From positions 7,502,001 to 7,566,000 of the forward strand of contig CM082576.2 in the NCBI GenBank assembly GCA_040954595.2: a stretch of 64,000 nt of DNA. The letters run 5' to 3'. Under the pieces are notes generated by a model. That model was not told where the DNA came from, searched no databases, and saw only the letters and a list, made by a program, of their open reading frames with translations. This document shows, piece by piece, positions 1 through 13,124 of the stretch. The position numbers were made by a program, and so were the translations under genes. Position 1 is the first letter of the stretch. Each line of letters opens with the position of its first letter. The stretch comes from Balanoglossus misakiensis (taxonomy: Eukaryota; Hemichordata).

Positions 1-61
1 GTACATAACCTGGACGCGTAATTTTATGTTTGTGACATTTGTGTTGTTTTCTTTTTACCAG

Positions 62-194
62 AGTTACGGAACTATGGAAACGCTCGCCTGCGCTCAGCCT
101 CATACAAAATTTTAACGCAATATGTTGGACCAACGAAAGATGACAGCACCAACAACTGATACGATGTCAAATGTGACGATCTCATCGCAAACCG
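62..194 (+). other. Possible upstream exon (5' UTR or terminal exon of another gene)
   Basis: An acceptor-like pyrimidine tract ending in ccag stands just before this segment, and a donor-like ggtatg follows it. One frame reads openly from 64 to a TGA at 157-159, so it could be the last coding exon of a gene entering from the left. It could equally be a 5' UTR exon spliced to 344. It cannot extend the zinc-finger reading frame, because the frame matching the downstream phase contains that stop. No family is recognised. Confidence 0.25.
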
Positions 195-343
195 GTATGC
201 ATTAATTAGTGACAGTGCCAGGGACTCAGGTTAAAAAAAGTGATCTGTAAATTTTGTTAGACTCACTGTAAGTGCTCAGAATTTTCAATTTGGCGTGTGC
301 AATAATTTGCAAATACTTCTCCATATTCTGTAGTTGCTTCCAG

Positions 344-3300
344 TGACATCAGTGCCACATCGAGAGTCATCTCCATGACAACCACACCTTCCTGCATCGT
401 AGTAGGTGTTCAGCACCCAGCCACCACAGACAGACACGACATTGGAGACAAGAGCCTCTTCCGCAAGAAAGCGTCGGTGCATGAGTGTGATGTCTGTCAT
501 AAGATCTTCATCAACCCATCAGGACTGAAGAAACATGTTGTTATTCACAGTGACCTGCGTCCGTTTGCCTGCGACCTGTGTGATAAAACCTTCAAACGTT
601 CTGATCATCTGTGAGTGCCCCTTGTGAATTAATGTATACTGTTGTTAACTTTCTGGATGTTTGTGGTATCAACAAAATCATGACTATGTGCAATAAGGAA
701 AACAAACGTCTCTTTTTTTACATACATGTACATACATGTAAATTATATTTGTTTGATGTGATTATTTTGTGTGAATACCCAACTCACCCAAAGTTTCCAT
801 TCATATGCAGATCCAGTCACATGGTAGCTATTCACAACAAGGTCAAGTTCACTTACGGATGTTCTGTGGACGGATGCCACAAGGAGTTCCGGGACGAGAA
901 GAGCTGCAGATCCCACATCAAGGAACACCAGCTGTTGCTGAAAAGTCAGGTCAAAGTTGAATGTGGGGACATGGACGGTGGTCTGGTTGGGAGTTCTCGG
1001 AGGACAGATTCGCAGAAAGTTGCAAAAGTTGTCACCAGGTACATCTCGCTTCTGAACAAGCCACACGGTGGTGATGACAGCGCTGCCCTCCACCAATCTG
1101 CAGTTGCATCGACATCAGCCGCATCTACTGCAGCCAAACCAAGTCTCGATGCCAGCAACAGCAACAGTGCAGCTGCAGTCCCTGCACATCGCAGCTGCCG
1201 ACAGTCTGATAGTAAGATTGGCCAAGTGTTTGCAGCAAAGACTGGGGAGATGGTGAAGACATGTACCACTAATGCACTACCTGGGAACACCGGTCAGTCC
1301 TCGAGAGTCAAGTCTGAAGGAGGCATAAGCAGCATGCCACCATCTGATAAACTGCTGAAAGCGCTCAGTCAGTTAGCAGACGAAGTGCGGAGAAAGGCTG
1401 GTGGACAGTCTGCAGCTGGGGACACTGGTGAGAAGCCTTCGCCCTCTGCCAGTAAAACGTCAATTAAACAAGAGCAGCAACTAGACACTTGTAGCGGCAG
1501 TCCAAAGAAAAAGTTGCTTGGGGGTCCATTTGCACCCGTGAGCTTTACCACCAACATTCCCATCGGTCGTCAACCCGTCAAAGCTCAGCTTAAACAGGCG
1601 AGGGAGAGTGCCACCACAGCTACCAACAGACCAGCTTCGACAGATGAAACCACCAGAAGTGTGATTCAAAATATACCGGTTTCTGTGTCGTTCGACGAAG
1701 ACAAAATCGCAACTCTGCAGCTGTTTGTACCGGTGAAGAAGGGCAGCGCTGGTGGAAAGGAGTCGTCACAGGAGACAGCAACCATGCCGCTGATGATCAA
1801 GGTGCCGCTCTACAGAAACGCCACTGATGAATCCAGTTCTTCGTGTCTCGGTTCTGTCTCTGCTGACCAGGGCAGTATTGGAAACTCAGTCACCTCTCCG
1901 GCTGAAACCACCCCTGCCAAGCCTCATACCACAAGTACTGAAGTATCAGCGCAGATGGCAAGCAAGCTACCCATGGAGGCCGAATCAACCAGTCTGTCTT
2001 CTGGTACACCTTCTCAAACAGCTGGGAAATACCCACAGCATTCACCAGTGAAGACCAATAATCAAGAAAATAGTGGATCGGCCATTTTGAAATCTGACGG
2101 TGTTGAAGTGGTGAAAGTGAACAAACCATGTTTCTCAAACAAGTAAGTCTTTGGTCCAAAACTTTATTTTGTCATTCCACACTTGAAAGTTGAATTCCAC
2201 ACTTTTGGCTTGTGATATCAATGTTACAAAACCAAAACCGTACAATTGTCCTAAAGGCAACCTGAAGATTTTGCCAAAGGAACACAAAAAATGGCCATTA
2301 GAATGTTTGATAATTGGAAGGTCAACCGAGGATATTCAGTCCAGCAACAGATCTAAAGATTGTTGAAAGATGACAAATTCCATACAGAAATCTCATTTTC
2401 TACATCCCCTGCAGCAAAAATGACTTGACATGTCACGTTTGCAAGAGGGTGTTCCACTCTGTGAGGGCACGGTGTGGCCATGCAAGGGTACATCAGTCGG
2501 CTGGGATGAGTGTTCAGAGACCGGACAAGAAGGAAGGCAAGAAGGACATTCAGCCTGTCATTCAGAAGAAAGTGGTGATCTCATCATTTATCAATGACAG
2601 CTCAAGTAAGAAGCAACAGTTTCTGACAATTTGATTTCTGCATTATGTGTATTCATGCAGTTGTGTGTGTCTTTTTGATAACTTGTTGAAGTAGAAGATA
2701 TATTACTTACTACCGGTAGTACTTTTTTCAAGTTTCTAGATAGTTCATTTTCAATTTGTGCATATTAAGGAAAGCTGATGTGTACAATTTGAGAAATCAT
2801 GTTGGTTTTAAGGTAAGAGAAAATTCTAACACAGGGAATCATCTTGTAGAAATGAAGAAAACTTTCGAGGTAGGAACAGGAACCAAAGAGAAAGGCCAGG
2901 GAATCAGATCCCAGGAGAGAATTAATGAAGCAAATGAAAGGCAGGGTAGACCATCGGACAGACAGAATACGAGCCTTGGTCTGGGCAGGGAGAGGCTGCC
3001 CTCTGTGGCACAACTTGTTCCAAATAGTTTTGTAGGAATTCCAATGACTGCCAATAGTCGGGATAGCGATACAGGCGTTGGGAGGACTGTGACTGCTGGC
3101 AAAGCAGAAGCTGCAGAGTGTAGTCTGACCAAAATCATGAAACCTAAGTTAGTATTACAACTTTGTATTTGGTATATTTCCCACATTCATTCTTGCCTTC
3201 ATTCATTCATTCATTCATTCATTCATTCGTTCGTTCGTTCATTCATTCATTCATTCACTCACTCACTCACTCACTCACTCACTCACTCACTCACTCATTC

Positions 3301-6243
3301 ATTCACTCATTCATTCACTCATTTATTCATCACTCACTCATTCATTCATTCATTCATTCATTCATTCATTCATTCATTTATTCAAATTTTGTAGCACTGT
3401 TAGCCATCTTTTGCTAAGGATCACAGTGATATCATTATTTGCATTTTTTTCAAATATTCAGCATAATGTGCCAACAGTTTGATTAGAACAAAAGATACTG
3501 GTAACTAAAGGGAAAATTGGTAAAATTAACACACTCTGATCTCATTTATGTCTCTTCACTTATCAGAATGAAATGAAATTTGTTGGGTTTTTTATGCACA
3601 GATTTCCGGAGCTTCCAGGGAAGTCCAGTGATTCATATCAAGACCCAGGTAAAACAGTTAGCTTTTTGCAGATTTTGATTGAGTGGTGCGTTTCACAAAG
3701 TAATCGTATTGAGTCAGCAGAACGTGTTGATGTAATGTAAACATTGGAAGAGTAATATTTCTAATGAATGGCGAACCATTCACCTTTGATCTGTATAAAA
3801 TTGCCCAGTCATGACTCATGCGAAACTGAAACTAAACAAAACAATAGAGAAGGGTTGAAGCTAGACCTCTGAATTAGAGGAAATGTTCAACGTCAAAGAT
3901 CAGTCGTGGAAAATCCTGCTCGTGGGAATAATCATTTCAAATTCCACAGAAATGTTTGTGCATGAATTTTCATGGAAACTATTCTGTCATTTAGAGAAGC
4001 AGTGCAAAGCAATTAAAACAATGCAGTTACTTTTATGTTGTCATAGAATTAAGTCATCAAAAGCCATTTGATGAGGATGAGGATTTCATTTTTGCAAATT
4101 GTTCGCTGTTTTCTTAGAATAAATGCATCAGATTTCTGATTGCAACACAAGTTTCTTACATCACTTCCCGCTGTGTTTTCAGTTCAGTTTAAGGCTGATG
4201 GCTCTGTACCTGAGAAGTGAAAGTGAATGAATCTTGGGGTAATGTTCCCCTTTAATGCAGAAGTTTTCAGCTCTTATTCATAGACCTGTGTGAATATCTA
4301 GGATCTGTTTTTGTTAATCAAAATTTGAATTTTTGTGTTCTTTGTTTTCAGTTGATAACCTGCTAAAGATGCTAAATCCGTCTTTGAACTTTGACCTCAC
4401 CCTCCCACAGACTTTCAGGGCAGGAACAGTGTTGGTGAGTGTCAGATATCCTCAATCCCTCATTACATCTTTATAGTCAAATATTCTGTCGAATTTTGTT
4501 CATCAATTTGATTGCACACACTTTTGTTCAGCAATGCATGAACTGCAAGTTTCAGAGCATCACTGGAACCCTGCATGTTTTCAAAGGGAAGTTTGAAATG
4601 TTTTCTCACACAGGGTACTGCTGATGCAACCGTCCGAGGCAGATTAACAGATGACAGTCACCTGCAGCATCATTACAACTGTGAGTGATATTTCATTTGC
4701 TCTTGTAGCTTGTTTTAAGAGAATTTCACAAGTGTTTCGTGTATGAAATCAGTGTAACTGACATGGTTGTGGATATGTCGGTTATGTATTTTTTAAATTT
4801 GCATATTTTTTTCAATGCCAGGCAACATCTACTGGCAGCCAGGAGAGATTCATCGTTTTCAGATTGGTCTGCTCAAGTATGGAAAACAGTTTGGAAACAT
4901 TGCATCTTATGTGAGTGTTATAGCCCGAGTGATTGGTGACATTATTTGGCCATGCCACACAATCTAAGTTATCATTTTTGTGAAAATCATCTTTCCACGA
5001 TGAATACACGTACATGTATACTAACAGCACAAAGACATAAACAGACTAGTATGTGCTATTCAACAGGTGGTTTCTTTTGTATATGTAAATTTTCAGTTTG
5101 ACGTTCCTTACCATTTACACACCTGCAGGTTGGAACAAAGTCTGTTTCGCAGTGTATGAACTTCTACAGTCTGCTGCAGAAATTGTCACCCAATTTGCAG
5201 AGCGGTGCTCGGGGCAGAAGTGCACAGGTATATTGGTTTTAAAATTACTGGTATATCTCATTCAGACATTTTGTGTCTCAAGTTTTTCTGAAAATCTGTT
5301 CCCAAGGTGTGTTACTAACTTACTATTCGTAGTACAGCGACCCCATGTATTTTTAGTATGGAAAGTGGAATCTGATGATGCACGATACAAAAAACTTTGC
5401 TGATCATACATTGATCTTTAACTCTTGTATGACTTTGGTTTGTTATTGCTGTAGAAACCCAGAAATGTCCCCATGGATCAGACTGAACTGGGAGGAGAGA
5501 GCCTTGCTGGTAAAAGGTACGAGGGTTACATTGGCAGTTATCACAACGGCGTCTTCAGAGCTGCCAGAGAAAATAAGAAGTCGGTCAACTGCACCAGGAC
5601 TCGTGACGACGACCCTGGAGACAGAAAACACAAGTCTGCACGAGCTGATACTGCACAACGGAAGAAGTGCAAGGTTGCCAAGGCAACGGGCAGTAATGAA
5701 GATATTGGGACGAGGAAGAATGCCAAATGTCGAGAGAGAGTAGATGCAAGGGTTGATGCAAAGAGACGGAAAGTGAAAGGCACCAGCGATGGGGACAAAA
5801 GCTGTGACGTCAGAAGAGTGACAGATGATGATGTGGATGGGAGTGCCAAGAAGACAATGATCCACAGGAACAAGAAAGGGCTAAAGGTCAAACTACCCAT
5901 ATTCTCGAAGAAAAGACGAAGAAACGGCCAAGCTAAAGAAGACACAGGTGCCTGCAGGGAGAAGTCTTCACAGAGTAACTGCAAGAGAAAGAAGCCGGGC
6001 TCGGACGCCAAGAGTCCCGTGACCAGAATGCATGATGGGAAACGACACAAAGGCGCCGGGAGGGCCGATCGGAGATTAAGGAAATCGAGGAACTGCAAGA
6101 AGCAGGAAGTCTATTGCGCGTGTTGCACTCAGCAGAAGTTGTCTTCTCAGGAAGAAAAGCCACCCGAGAAGAAGAAGCGAAGAGATGATGGCAAGAAGAC
6201 GAGTGGCAAGACTCGCAAGGACTTGACAGCAAAGACACTTTAG
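344..6243 (+). CDS. C2H2 zinc-finger / SANT-domain nuclear protein (ZNF541/TRERF1-like)
   Basis: Exons are 344-610, 811-2142, 2415-2605, 2835-3147, 3602-3648, 4352-4434, 4614-4680, 4822-4910, 5129-5227 and 5455-6243. From the first in-frame ATG (375) this gives 1081 aa with all phases consistent. The frame stays open back to 344, so an upstream start is possible. Three C2H2 fingers lie in tandem at about residues 38-117, including the segment FKRSDHLSSHMVAIH. A fourth, isolated finger lies near residues 528-547 (LTCHVC). Ser/Thr/Ala-rich sequence separates them. A SANT/Myb-like domain sits near residues 757-806, with RFQIGLLKYGKQFGNIASYV and VGTKSVSQCMNFY. The preceding TFRAGTVLG segment may be a degenerate ELM2. 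The C-terminal 260 residues are very Lys/Arg-rich. N-terminal fingers followed by a distal finger and SANT resemble vertebrate ZNF541 and TRERF1, which recruit histone deacetylases; orthology is inferred. A chromatin-bound nuclear regulator is the likely role. Confidence 0.8.
3196..3383. repeat. (ATTC)n/(ACTC)n microsatellite in an intron
   Basis: About 190 bases of tetranucleotide repeat, mostly ATTC with a central block of ACTC, lie between the fourth and fifth exons of the SANT gene. The period of 4 leaves long Ser/His/Ile/Phe/Thr open frames in translation, and these are not genes. Confidence 0.95.
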
Positions 6244-6596
6244 TCGGAGTCTGCCCTCTAGTGGTAGGAACATAAGGAGCAAGCCAACTGGATGAATGGA
6301 TTTTGAACGGCTAAAATGTCGTTTTCCAGAAGTAAAACAAATATATATTTATTGTATAAAAGAAATTCTAATATAACCATACACTATGAATAACATCCCT
6401 GTGAATAAGAAAATGTGGCTTGTAATGAAAAAAAAATGTCTTGGTTGTACACAAACCACAGAGGCAGTTCTCTCAGGAGTTTTTATTCACACAAAAATAC
6501 TGCCAATAGAACAAAATTCTTGTTCATCTTTTTACGGAGGAAATTTATATAGACCTATTTAAATGTTATATCAATATTTGTATCTGTATTTATCTC

Positions 6597-6602
6597 AATA
6601 AA
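6597..6602 (+). terminator. AATAAA poly(A) signal, zinc-finger/SANT gene
   Basis: AATAAA lies about 350 bases after the stop codon at 6241-6243, in AT-rich sequence with no other gene before the convergent H2A variant. It is the best candidate 3' end signal, and a long hairpin follows directly. Confidence 0.5.
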
Positions 6603-6636
6603 TCTGATATGCATGGTAGTATCATGCATATCAGAT
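6602..6636. repeat. 14-bp perfect inverted repeat (hairpin)
   Basis: The arms atctgatatgcatg (6602-6615) and catgcatatcagat (6623-6636) are exact reverse complements separated by 7 bases. A T-A pair and a G-T wobble can extend the stem into the loop. It overlaps the last base of the AATAAA of the upstream gene, between two convergent genes. Confidence 0.85.
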
Positions 6637-7101
6637 GCGAATACTGACACATCGGTGATAATCGTCTTTAAATTCTCTTAGCCATGAATCGAAAAAAAGT
6701 TATGATTTTATCTCGATCACACCTCTGCACATTCCTCATGTGGTCTTTGCCTAAAGAAGCTGAAAACTGCAATAATAATCTTGCCGGTAACAAAAACTAT
6801 GAAGTTACTCTTCCATACAAACAATAAACACAAGCACACACTGCAGACTGTTACACATTTTTTAATGTACACTGTACAGTACAGATATAAAGGAAAGAAA
6901 AACGGGTCTGCCACAGCCAGACTGTTCAATAAAATCCTAGAACAGTGGAAACCACAAAGACTAGCTTATGGTGCGCAAATGAATTGACATTCTCAGTGCC
7001 AGAGTAAAACTGATTTGTCCGTTGTGCGCCGATTCTGAAAAAAAGGAACAGGCGTTGCTCAATCTTTTCAGGTTGTTTCCTCCAATGAGGTTTTCACGTG
7101 C

Positions 7102-7107
7102 TTTATT
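7102..7107 (-). terminator. AATAAA poly(A) signal, H2A variant gene
   Basis: On the minus strand AATAAA begins 4 bases after the TGA stop (7114-7112). No histone 3' stem-loop is visible nearby. The mRNA is therefore probably polyadenylated, as is usual for replication-independent histone variants. Confidence 0.6.
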
Positions 7108-7111
7108 GTAC

Positions 7112-8119
7112 TCAGCAACTCTCATTGCCTGCAGCTTCCTGCGTGCCAGCTTTGCCTTTGGGCATGAGGACCGGGTGGATGTGAGGTACAACACCACCAC
7201 GCGATATGGTGACGGTGGACAACAGCTGGTCGAGTTCCATGTCGTTCCTCACTCCGAGCGCGATGTGACGGGGCGAGATGGTTTTCACCTTGAGTTCCCT
7301 GGCGGCGTTGCCGGCGATTTCCACAATTTCGGCCGTGAGATATTCCAACACGGCAGCCATGTACACTGCCGCCCCAATCCCTGTACGACGAGCATATCTG
7401 CCTGCAGTAGAATGCAAAATGGAGGGAAATCAACTGAAAGTGAATAGTATAACATTTTCTTTGAAGCCGACTTCTGTAACGGCACTCGACAGGCATTGGG
7501 TGATATACGAAAGCCATGAGACGATTCAAATGATATTTTTCATTTTATCACCGAAAATATTCAACTAATGTCTTTGCTGTTTTTTGCCATGCATTTACTT
7601 TGTTCTTCATTTCGCTTCATGTTGGTTAAAAAGTCGAGAAACAGGGGGTGCGAGTAAGACTTCGAGAAATAAACTTTAAGCGTTCAAATACATTCTCAAA
7701 GTCCGCTCGCACGCACGGGTTGTTAGCTCGAAGAGCACATTGTGTATGCTTTGAGAAAACCTTACACGCCCAGAATTTCTCTGAAGCCGTGCATTGCATT
7801 TTCGACCACGTTTTGTTCATATGCCAAGTGGTTAGCTGTACCAATACACATCTTTTTGAAATATGCTGATAAATATATCGCTTTCTGTTGAGTAGGTACC
7901 GTGAAACGAGAACAAAAATCAGTTGAAAATTGAAAGTGGAATAAAAAAGAAATCTGTAGCCACCGAGGCCAGTAACGCCGGAGAATTGTACAATGCTTTC
8001 AAGCGATTCTTACCCTTCCGAAGATATCTGTGTAACCTCGTCACTGGAAATAACACATTTGCACGAGCACTTTTCGTCTTTCGGTTTTTGACTTTGCGTT
8101 TGGTGCCCGTTTCTGCCAT
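7112..8119 (-). CDS. Divergent histone H2A variant, intron-containing
   Basis: Exon 1 is 8119-8014 and exon 2 is 7401-7112 (minus strand), joined in phase 1 to give 131 aa, the usual H2A length. The N-terminal tail is basic ([16 protein letters not shown]). The histone fold follows: [16 protein letters not shown], then [19 protein letters not shown] and AGNAAR, then [20 protein letters not shown] and [15 protein letters not shown]. The acidic-patch residues of LEY, TAE and VEI are kept, but the usual NDEE is NDME, so one acidic residue is Met. The [12 protein letters not shown] stretch recalls macroH2A and PHIH recalls H2A.Z. There is no macro domain and no C-terminal SQ-E/D-aromatic motif of H2A.X. 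It is therefore a lineage-specific variant that I cannot place. It is head to head with an H4 gene. The intron and poly(A) signal suggest expression outside S phase, for example in the germ line. Confidence 0.88.
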
Positions 8120-9327
<1,208 letters not shown>

Positions 9328-9628
9328 CCAACAGCGCAATGTGAGTGATCATAACCTGTCGTCCATGTAAATCCCCCACAATGAAGTGAAAACCTCGCCT
9401 CGACTTCCGAAGCCAACAGTTTGGAGTGAAACTCCTTGACGATGTAGACGGTAACATGAACTGGCGACGTCAGCTGCCATCACTCAGACTAATATTCGCA
9501 CTTGAAAAAAAATGTCAAGCCTCCAAATATTTTTTACTTGAATGTTTGTATTTGATTAGTCACTTCTATTTTCCAGCTACTTGGCGGTGTAAATTCTTGT
9601 GTCTTGTAAATGTCAAATTATTTTTCAT

Positions 9629-9634
9629 AATAAA
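9629..9634 (+). terminator. AATAAA poly(A) signal, H4 gene
   Basis: AATAAA lies 302 bases after the H4 stop codon and is followed by GT/T-rich sequence (gtggtccattttcttac). It supports a polyadenylated H4 transcript. Confidence 0.6.
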
Positions 9635-9660
9635 AGTGGTCCATTTTCTTACTTGATGTT

Positions 9661-11540
9661 TGGTTACTTGGGCTGTAAGTTATTAGACGAATTACTATAG
9701 CTGATTTTCAAAAATCGCAACAAATCCGGCACTTCAATGTCGGGCATGGAAGAGTACCCAGTCTATGGATATGTACACATTAACATTGGTACACGCTATC
9801 CCCAAAATATGGACTTTTATCCATTTATTCTAGAGAAATGGCTAGAAAGTACCTTTGAAACGTATGTTCACCGTGCTCAATGTTGAGATACATGTAAACG
9901 TAATTGACTGTGTTCACCAGGTGTAAAATTGTTGTGTCTGTGTGGCGGTTGGCTTGTGAACATGGTGAAAGTTAAATGAATGCATCTTGTAAACAGTGAT
10001 TTTATCTGATATTTCTGTCCGAAGCTATTTTCATTCATAAAAATACGGTTTCACGTTTTGTTGTGAAGTTAAAAATAGCCCATGAAAAAAGGCGCGTGTT
10101 CACCAGCGGGACTGATTTCCATGAAATGATAGACGTATACGAATTGGATTGATATCATTGCTATGGCACCCATGCACGAGGAAGTATCCAATTTCCCAGA
10201 CCAATGCAAAGATGGGCCACATGACCCGGATGTTGATCAGTTCAGTCGCTCTCGACTATGGACGTTCATTCGACAGTCATTAAAATAAACGATCAAAGAT
10301 CCAATCTTATTATCTTTATAACGGTTGAAAATATACATCTCCACTATGAATTAATTGCAATAGCACTTTTTAAAATTGTGTAATGAGTAATACAGCCGCA
10401 GCTAGCACGTACTTGGCATGACAGAACAACGTCCGATTCACTGATTTTGACTGAGCTTAGGGGATGCGTGACGACTGGAGGAAACCAGTAGTTGTTATAT
10501 AAAACACAAAGACGGAATCATCGGTCTATTTAGGTACCATTTCGATAACTTGAAAATTTCCACACGATAGAAACTATAGTCTCTTCACACTAGACTTTAA
10601 TGTTCTCGCCGTGATGACGACGAACAATTTGCACAATAAATCTAGAAAATAAGGAAAAGAGAGATTAATATATAGAGAGAACAGTTGATCAAGTTTTGTG
10701 AAAGACTGCAAAGTCACCAATGGAATAAATATTGTCGACCCTTCCCTTCTGTGGTTTTTAATTCGTCCAGCTTATGTATGTATGCCAAAAGCTGAACAGT
10801 TTCGAAAGACACTGTCTTCAGAAATAATTTGTACCACTTGTGTCTATTGCACAAGATAATCGCGATGGCCCAGTTTAACTAAGATGTAAGAAACCACAGT
10901 CGTGTCGAGCTTTAGGCCAACAGGGTGGTACCTTAAATACTCGCTGCGTGATCTTTCCCTATTTGGGCGTTGCGACAAATAATTTGAGCATGAAGCAATG
11001 TTGGCTTTATTTAGGAAACAAGCGCGTCAGTTCTCCTTAGCGACCATCCACCAGTTTTGTTCATGCATGTAATGTGATATAATTGTGACATTGAACATAT
11101 TCATAATTAACATGATAAGTCTCAATTTAATATTTCAAATATTTTAATATTCGTAAATATATGTACATTCTACTATACAATTTTAGCAACCAGCCGCGGC
11201 AAGAAAGTTATATACCACGCATAACTTCACGTAAAATATAAGAAAATAAGTCTTTGAAGTTTTATTAACATTTGGAAGAAAACACACTTCTCTTCAGAAT
11301 GTGACAGACAAAATACCAGCAGACCCACGTTATATATGACGGCCAGAAATAGACATGATCACGTGACCCTGACAAGCGTGGGCTCTCTCGTATCACTTCC
11401 TTGTCAAAATCTCAGATTATGAAAATTCATCGTTGCTTTTTCCCTCCTCCCGGTCGATGATTATTGACTTCCTTCCGGGTGTGAGCGCTAAATTATGGAG
11501 CCAGTTATTTTTATTTAGACCCACCACGTGACACTCAACC
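9661..11540. other. Intergenic, no gene seen
   Basis: No exon with convincing coding character is seen between the H4 3' end and the IL-17-like promoter. The stretch is AT-rich. An E-box-like tcacgtgacc lies near 11359-11368. Confidence 0.6.
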
Positions 11541-11605
11541 GGGACTTCGGGATTCCCCTTTGCATTACGGCTTAGATAACGCGGTGCAGTGAAAGTGTAT
11601 AAAAA
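11541..11605 (+). promoter_or_regulatory. kappaB-like site and TATA box of the IL-17-like gene
   Basis: GGGATTCCCC at 11549-11558 matches the Rel/NF-kappaB consensus GGGRNWYYCC exactly, and a second GGGACTTC half-like site abuts it at 11541. A C/EBP-like tttgcattac follows. TATAAAAA at 11598-11605 lies 40 bases further on and about 150 bases before the start codon. Immune induction through Rel proteins is inferred. Confidence 0.6.
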
Positions 11606-11753
11606 CTTGGGGTTGAACCACCTCTCGACAACACAACACAGTCCCAACCGAACGCCAACCCCCAAGGTCTACTACTCCTTAGTCTTTAATACGCACCAAC
11701 ACCTATCTATAGGCCTATACCGCGTATAAACGTCATACTGATTTTGGCCTACC

Positions 11754-13124
11754 ATGAACATTACATCTGTCTTTGAAATGGTGAGTTTTTCATGATAATT
11801 TTTTGGCATACTTTTGCCGTCTTTTCATATACATCTATTCCATTTATAAGTGTCAATAATTGTACATGTATTTGCGGTAAAAGAATGTCATTTTTTCTTG
11901 TTCGAAACGTGTCGTACCGGGCACTCGGAGGGGAAAGTGAAATTCGTCAACAGATGGCGCACTCCCTTACAAAACAATAACAGAAACGACCATGCGACTC
12001 CGGCAATAGATTACAATGCCAAAGTCCCGAACTATAAAAAAGAACTTAGTAAAATCTTTCATTTTAATAAGACCCACGGGAGGTACTGGTAACACATTTC
12101 ATGATGTAATGATGGTGTGTGTTTTTTCTTTCTTTCAGGGTATACTAGTAATACTCTCATACATGGTCTCCATGACAGCATCTTCTCCAATATCACATCC
12201 TGAATCAAACTCGGCAGTGGATGTGGACGAGAGTGACATTTGGCGACTGCACCTGGGTGACAGCGATCTCATCATTGGCCCCACTGCAGACGACGCCCTT
12301 AACAACCCGATGACGTCACTCCGTCAGTCAGCTGCCGTCCAGAACACCTCCCCGGAATCAGGTCGGCGGTCCAATCTGATGTCGGTACTCGATATTTACG
12401 ACGAGGACGACGGAGAAGATGACGGCGATGAAGGAATTTTTGACGAAGTGGAAATCGCGAAACGAAACACTGACACTCAGTCTCAAGCCGGGGCAACTTC
12501 ACAGTGCAATTCAACTTTCAACGCGAATATCTCTTCATTCGGGACGACACCGGTGACCGGAGATGCGGACACGAGGATGCCGAGCACAACCATCGGCGGG
12601 CCTTGTATGGCCTTTCCCGAAGACTCGTACGAATGCCCCGGTATTCTGCCGGTATACGGGGACGGCTACAATCTGCTGTCCACCTGCCCGTGGAAATACA
12701 TCAACAATTACGACCCGAAACGGGAACCTATGCTGATCAAGAACGTCACCTGCCTGTGCGAAACGTGTCGATCGATTGACGTCACCCCGGAGGGCGAATT
12801 CTTGGCCCAAGAGATGATGATGTCTACGTGTGCAGCTATTCACTTTGACGTGGCTGTCTTAAGATGGGACGATTACACGAGAAGGTAAGAAAGCACTTGG
12901 AAAAATAGTAGATTTATTCATACGTGCCGTTTTGAAACTACATTTTTTCGGATACAAAGCATTTCGTTGATATTACATTATCGCTTTTAAAGCAAATGTA
13001 CAATTATCACCCACTAAAATAACTTTTTCTCTCTCTCTCTCTCTTTGTTAGTGGGCCAGCAACACCGGGAACTGAACGAGTAAACGTCGGATGTACCTGT
13101 CTACGCACAAATTATAGAAGATGA
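11754..13124 (+). CDS. IL-17-family secreted cytokine
   Basis: Exons 11754-11780, 12139-12884 and 13052-13124 join to give 281 aa. Exon 1 encodes only nine residues. The junction creates a signal peptide with hydrophobic core GILVILSYMVSMTASS. The C-terminal part has the IL-17 signature: CPWKYINNYDPKREP near residue 192, then NVTCLCETC, then WDDYTR, and finally VNVGCTCL encoded in exon 3. These are the paired cysteines of the IL-17 cystine knot. IL-17s are secreted dimers that act on IL-17 receptors and drive NF-kappaB responses. About 145 residues between signal peptide and knot are acidic (DIYDEDDGEDDGDEGIFDE), much longer than the N-terminal region of vertebrate IL-17s. They include dibasic points (SGRRS, IAKRN) that could be cleaved. 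Potential N-glycosylation sites are NSTF, NISS and NVTC. A broken inverted copy lies 1.2 kb downstream. Confidence 0.9.

Noticed and set aside
611-810. In-frame start of the large zinc-finger open frame
   Set aside because: A donor follows 610 and an acceptor ends at 810. The finger FKRSDHL continues as SSHMVAIH only when 611-810 is removed as an intron.
2756-3417. Open frames rich in Ser/His/Phe/Ile/Thr
   Set aside because: Only 2835-3147 is an exon; the rest is the translated ATTC/ACTC microsatellite.
9423-9436. Small hairpin ggagt-gaa-actcc after the H4 gene
   Set aside because: Five-base stem and three-base loop do not match the histone stem-loop (six-base stem, four-base loop); an AATAAA follows instead.
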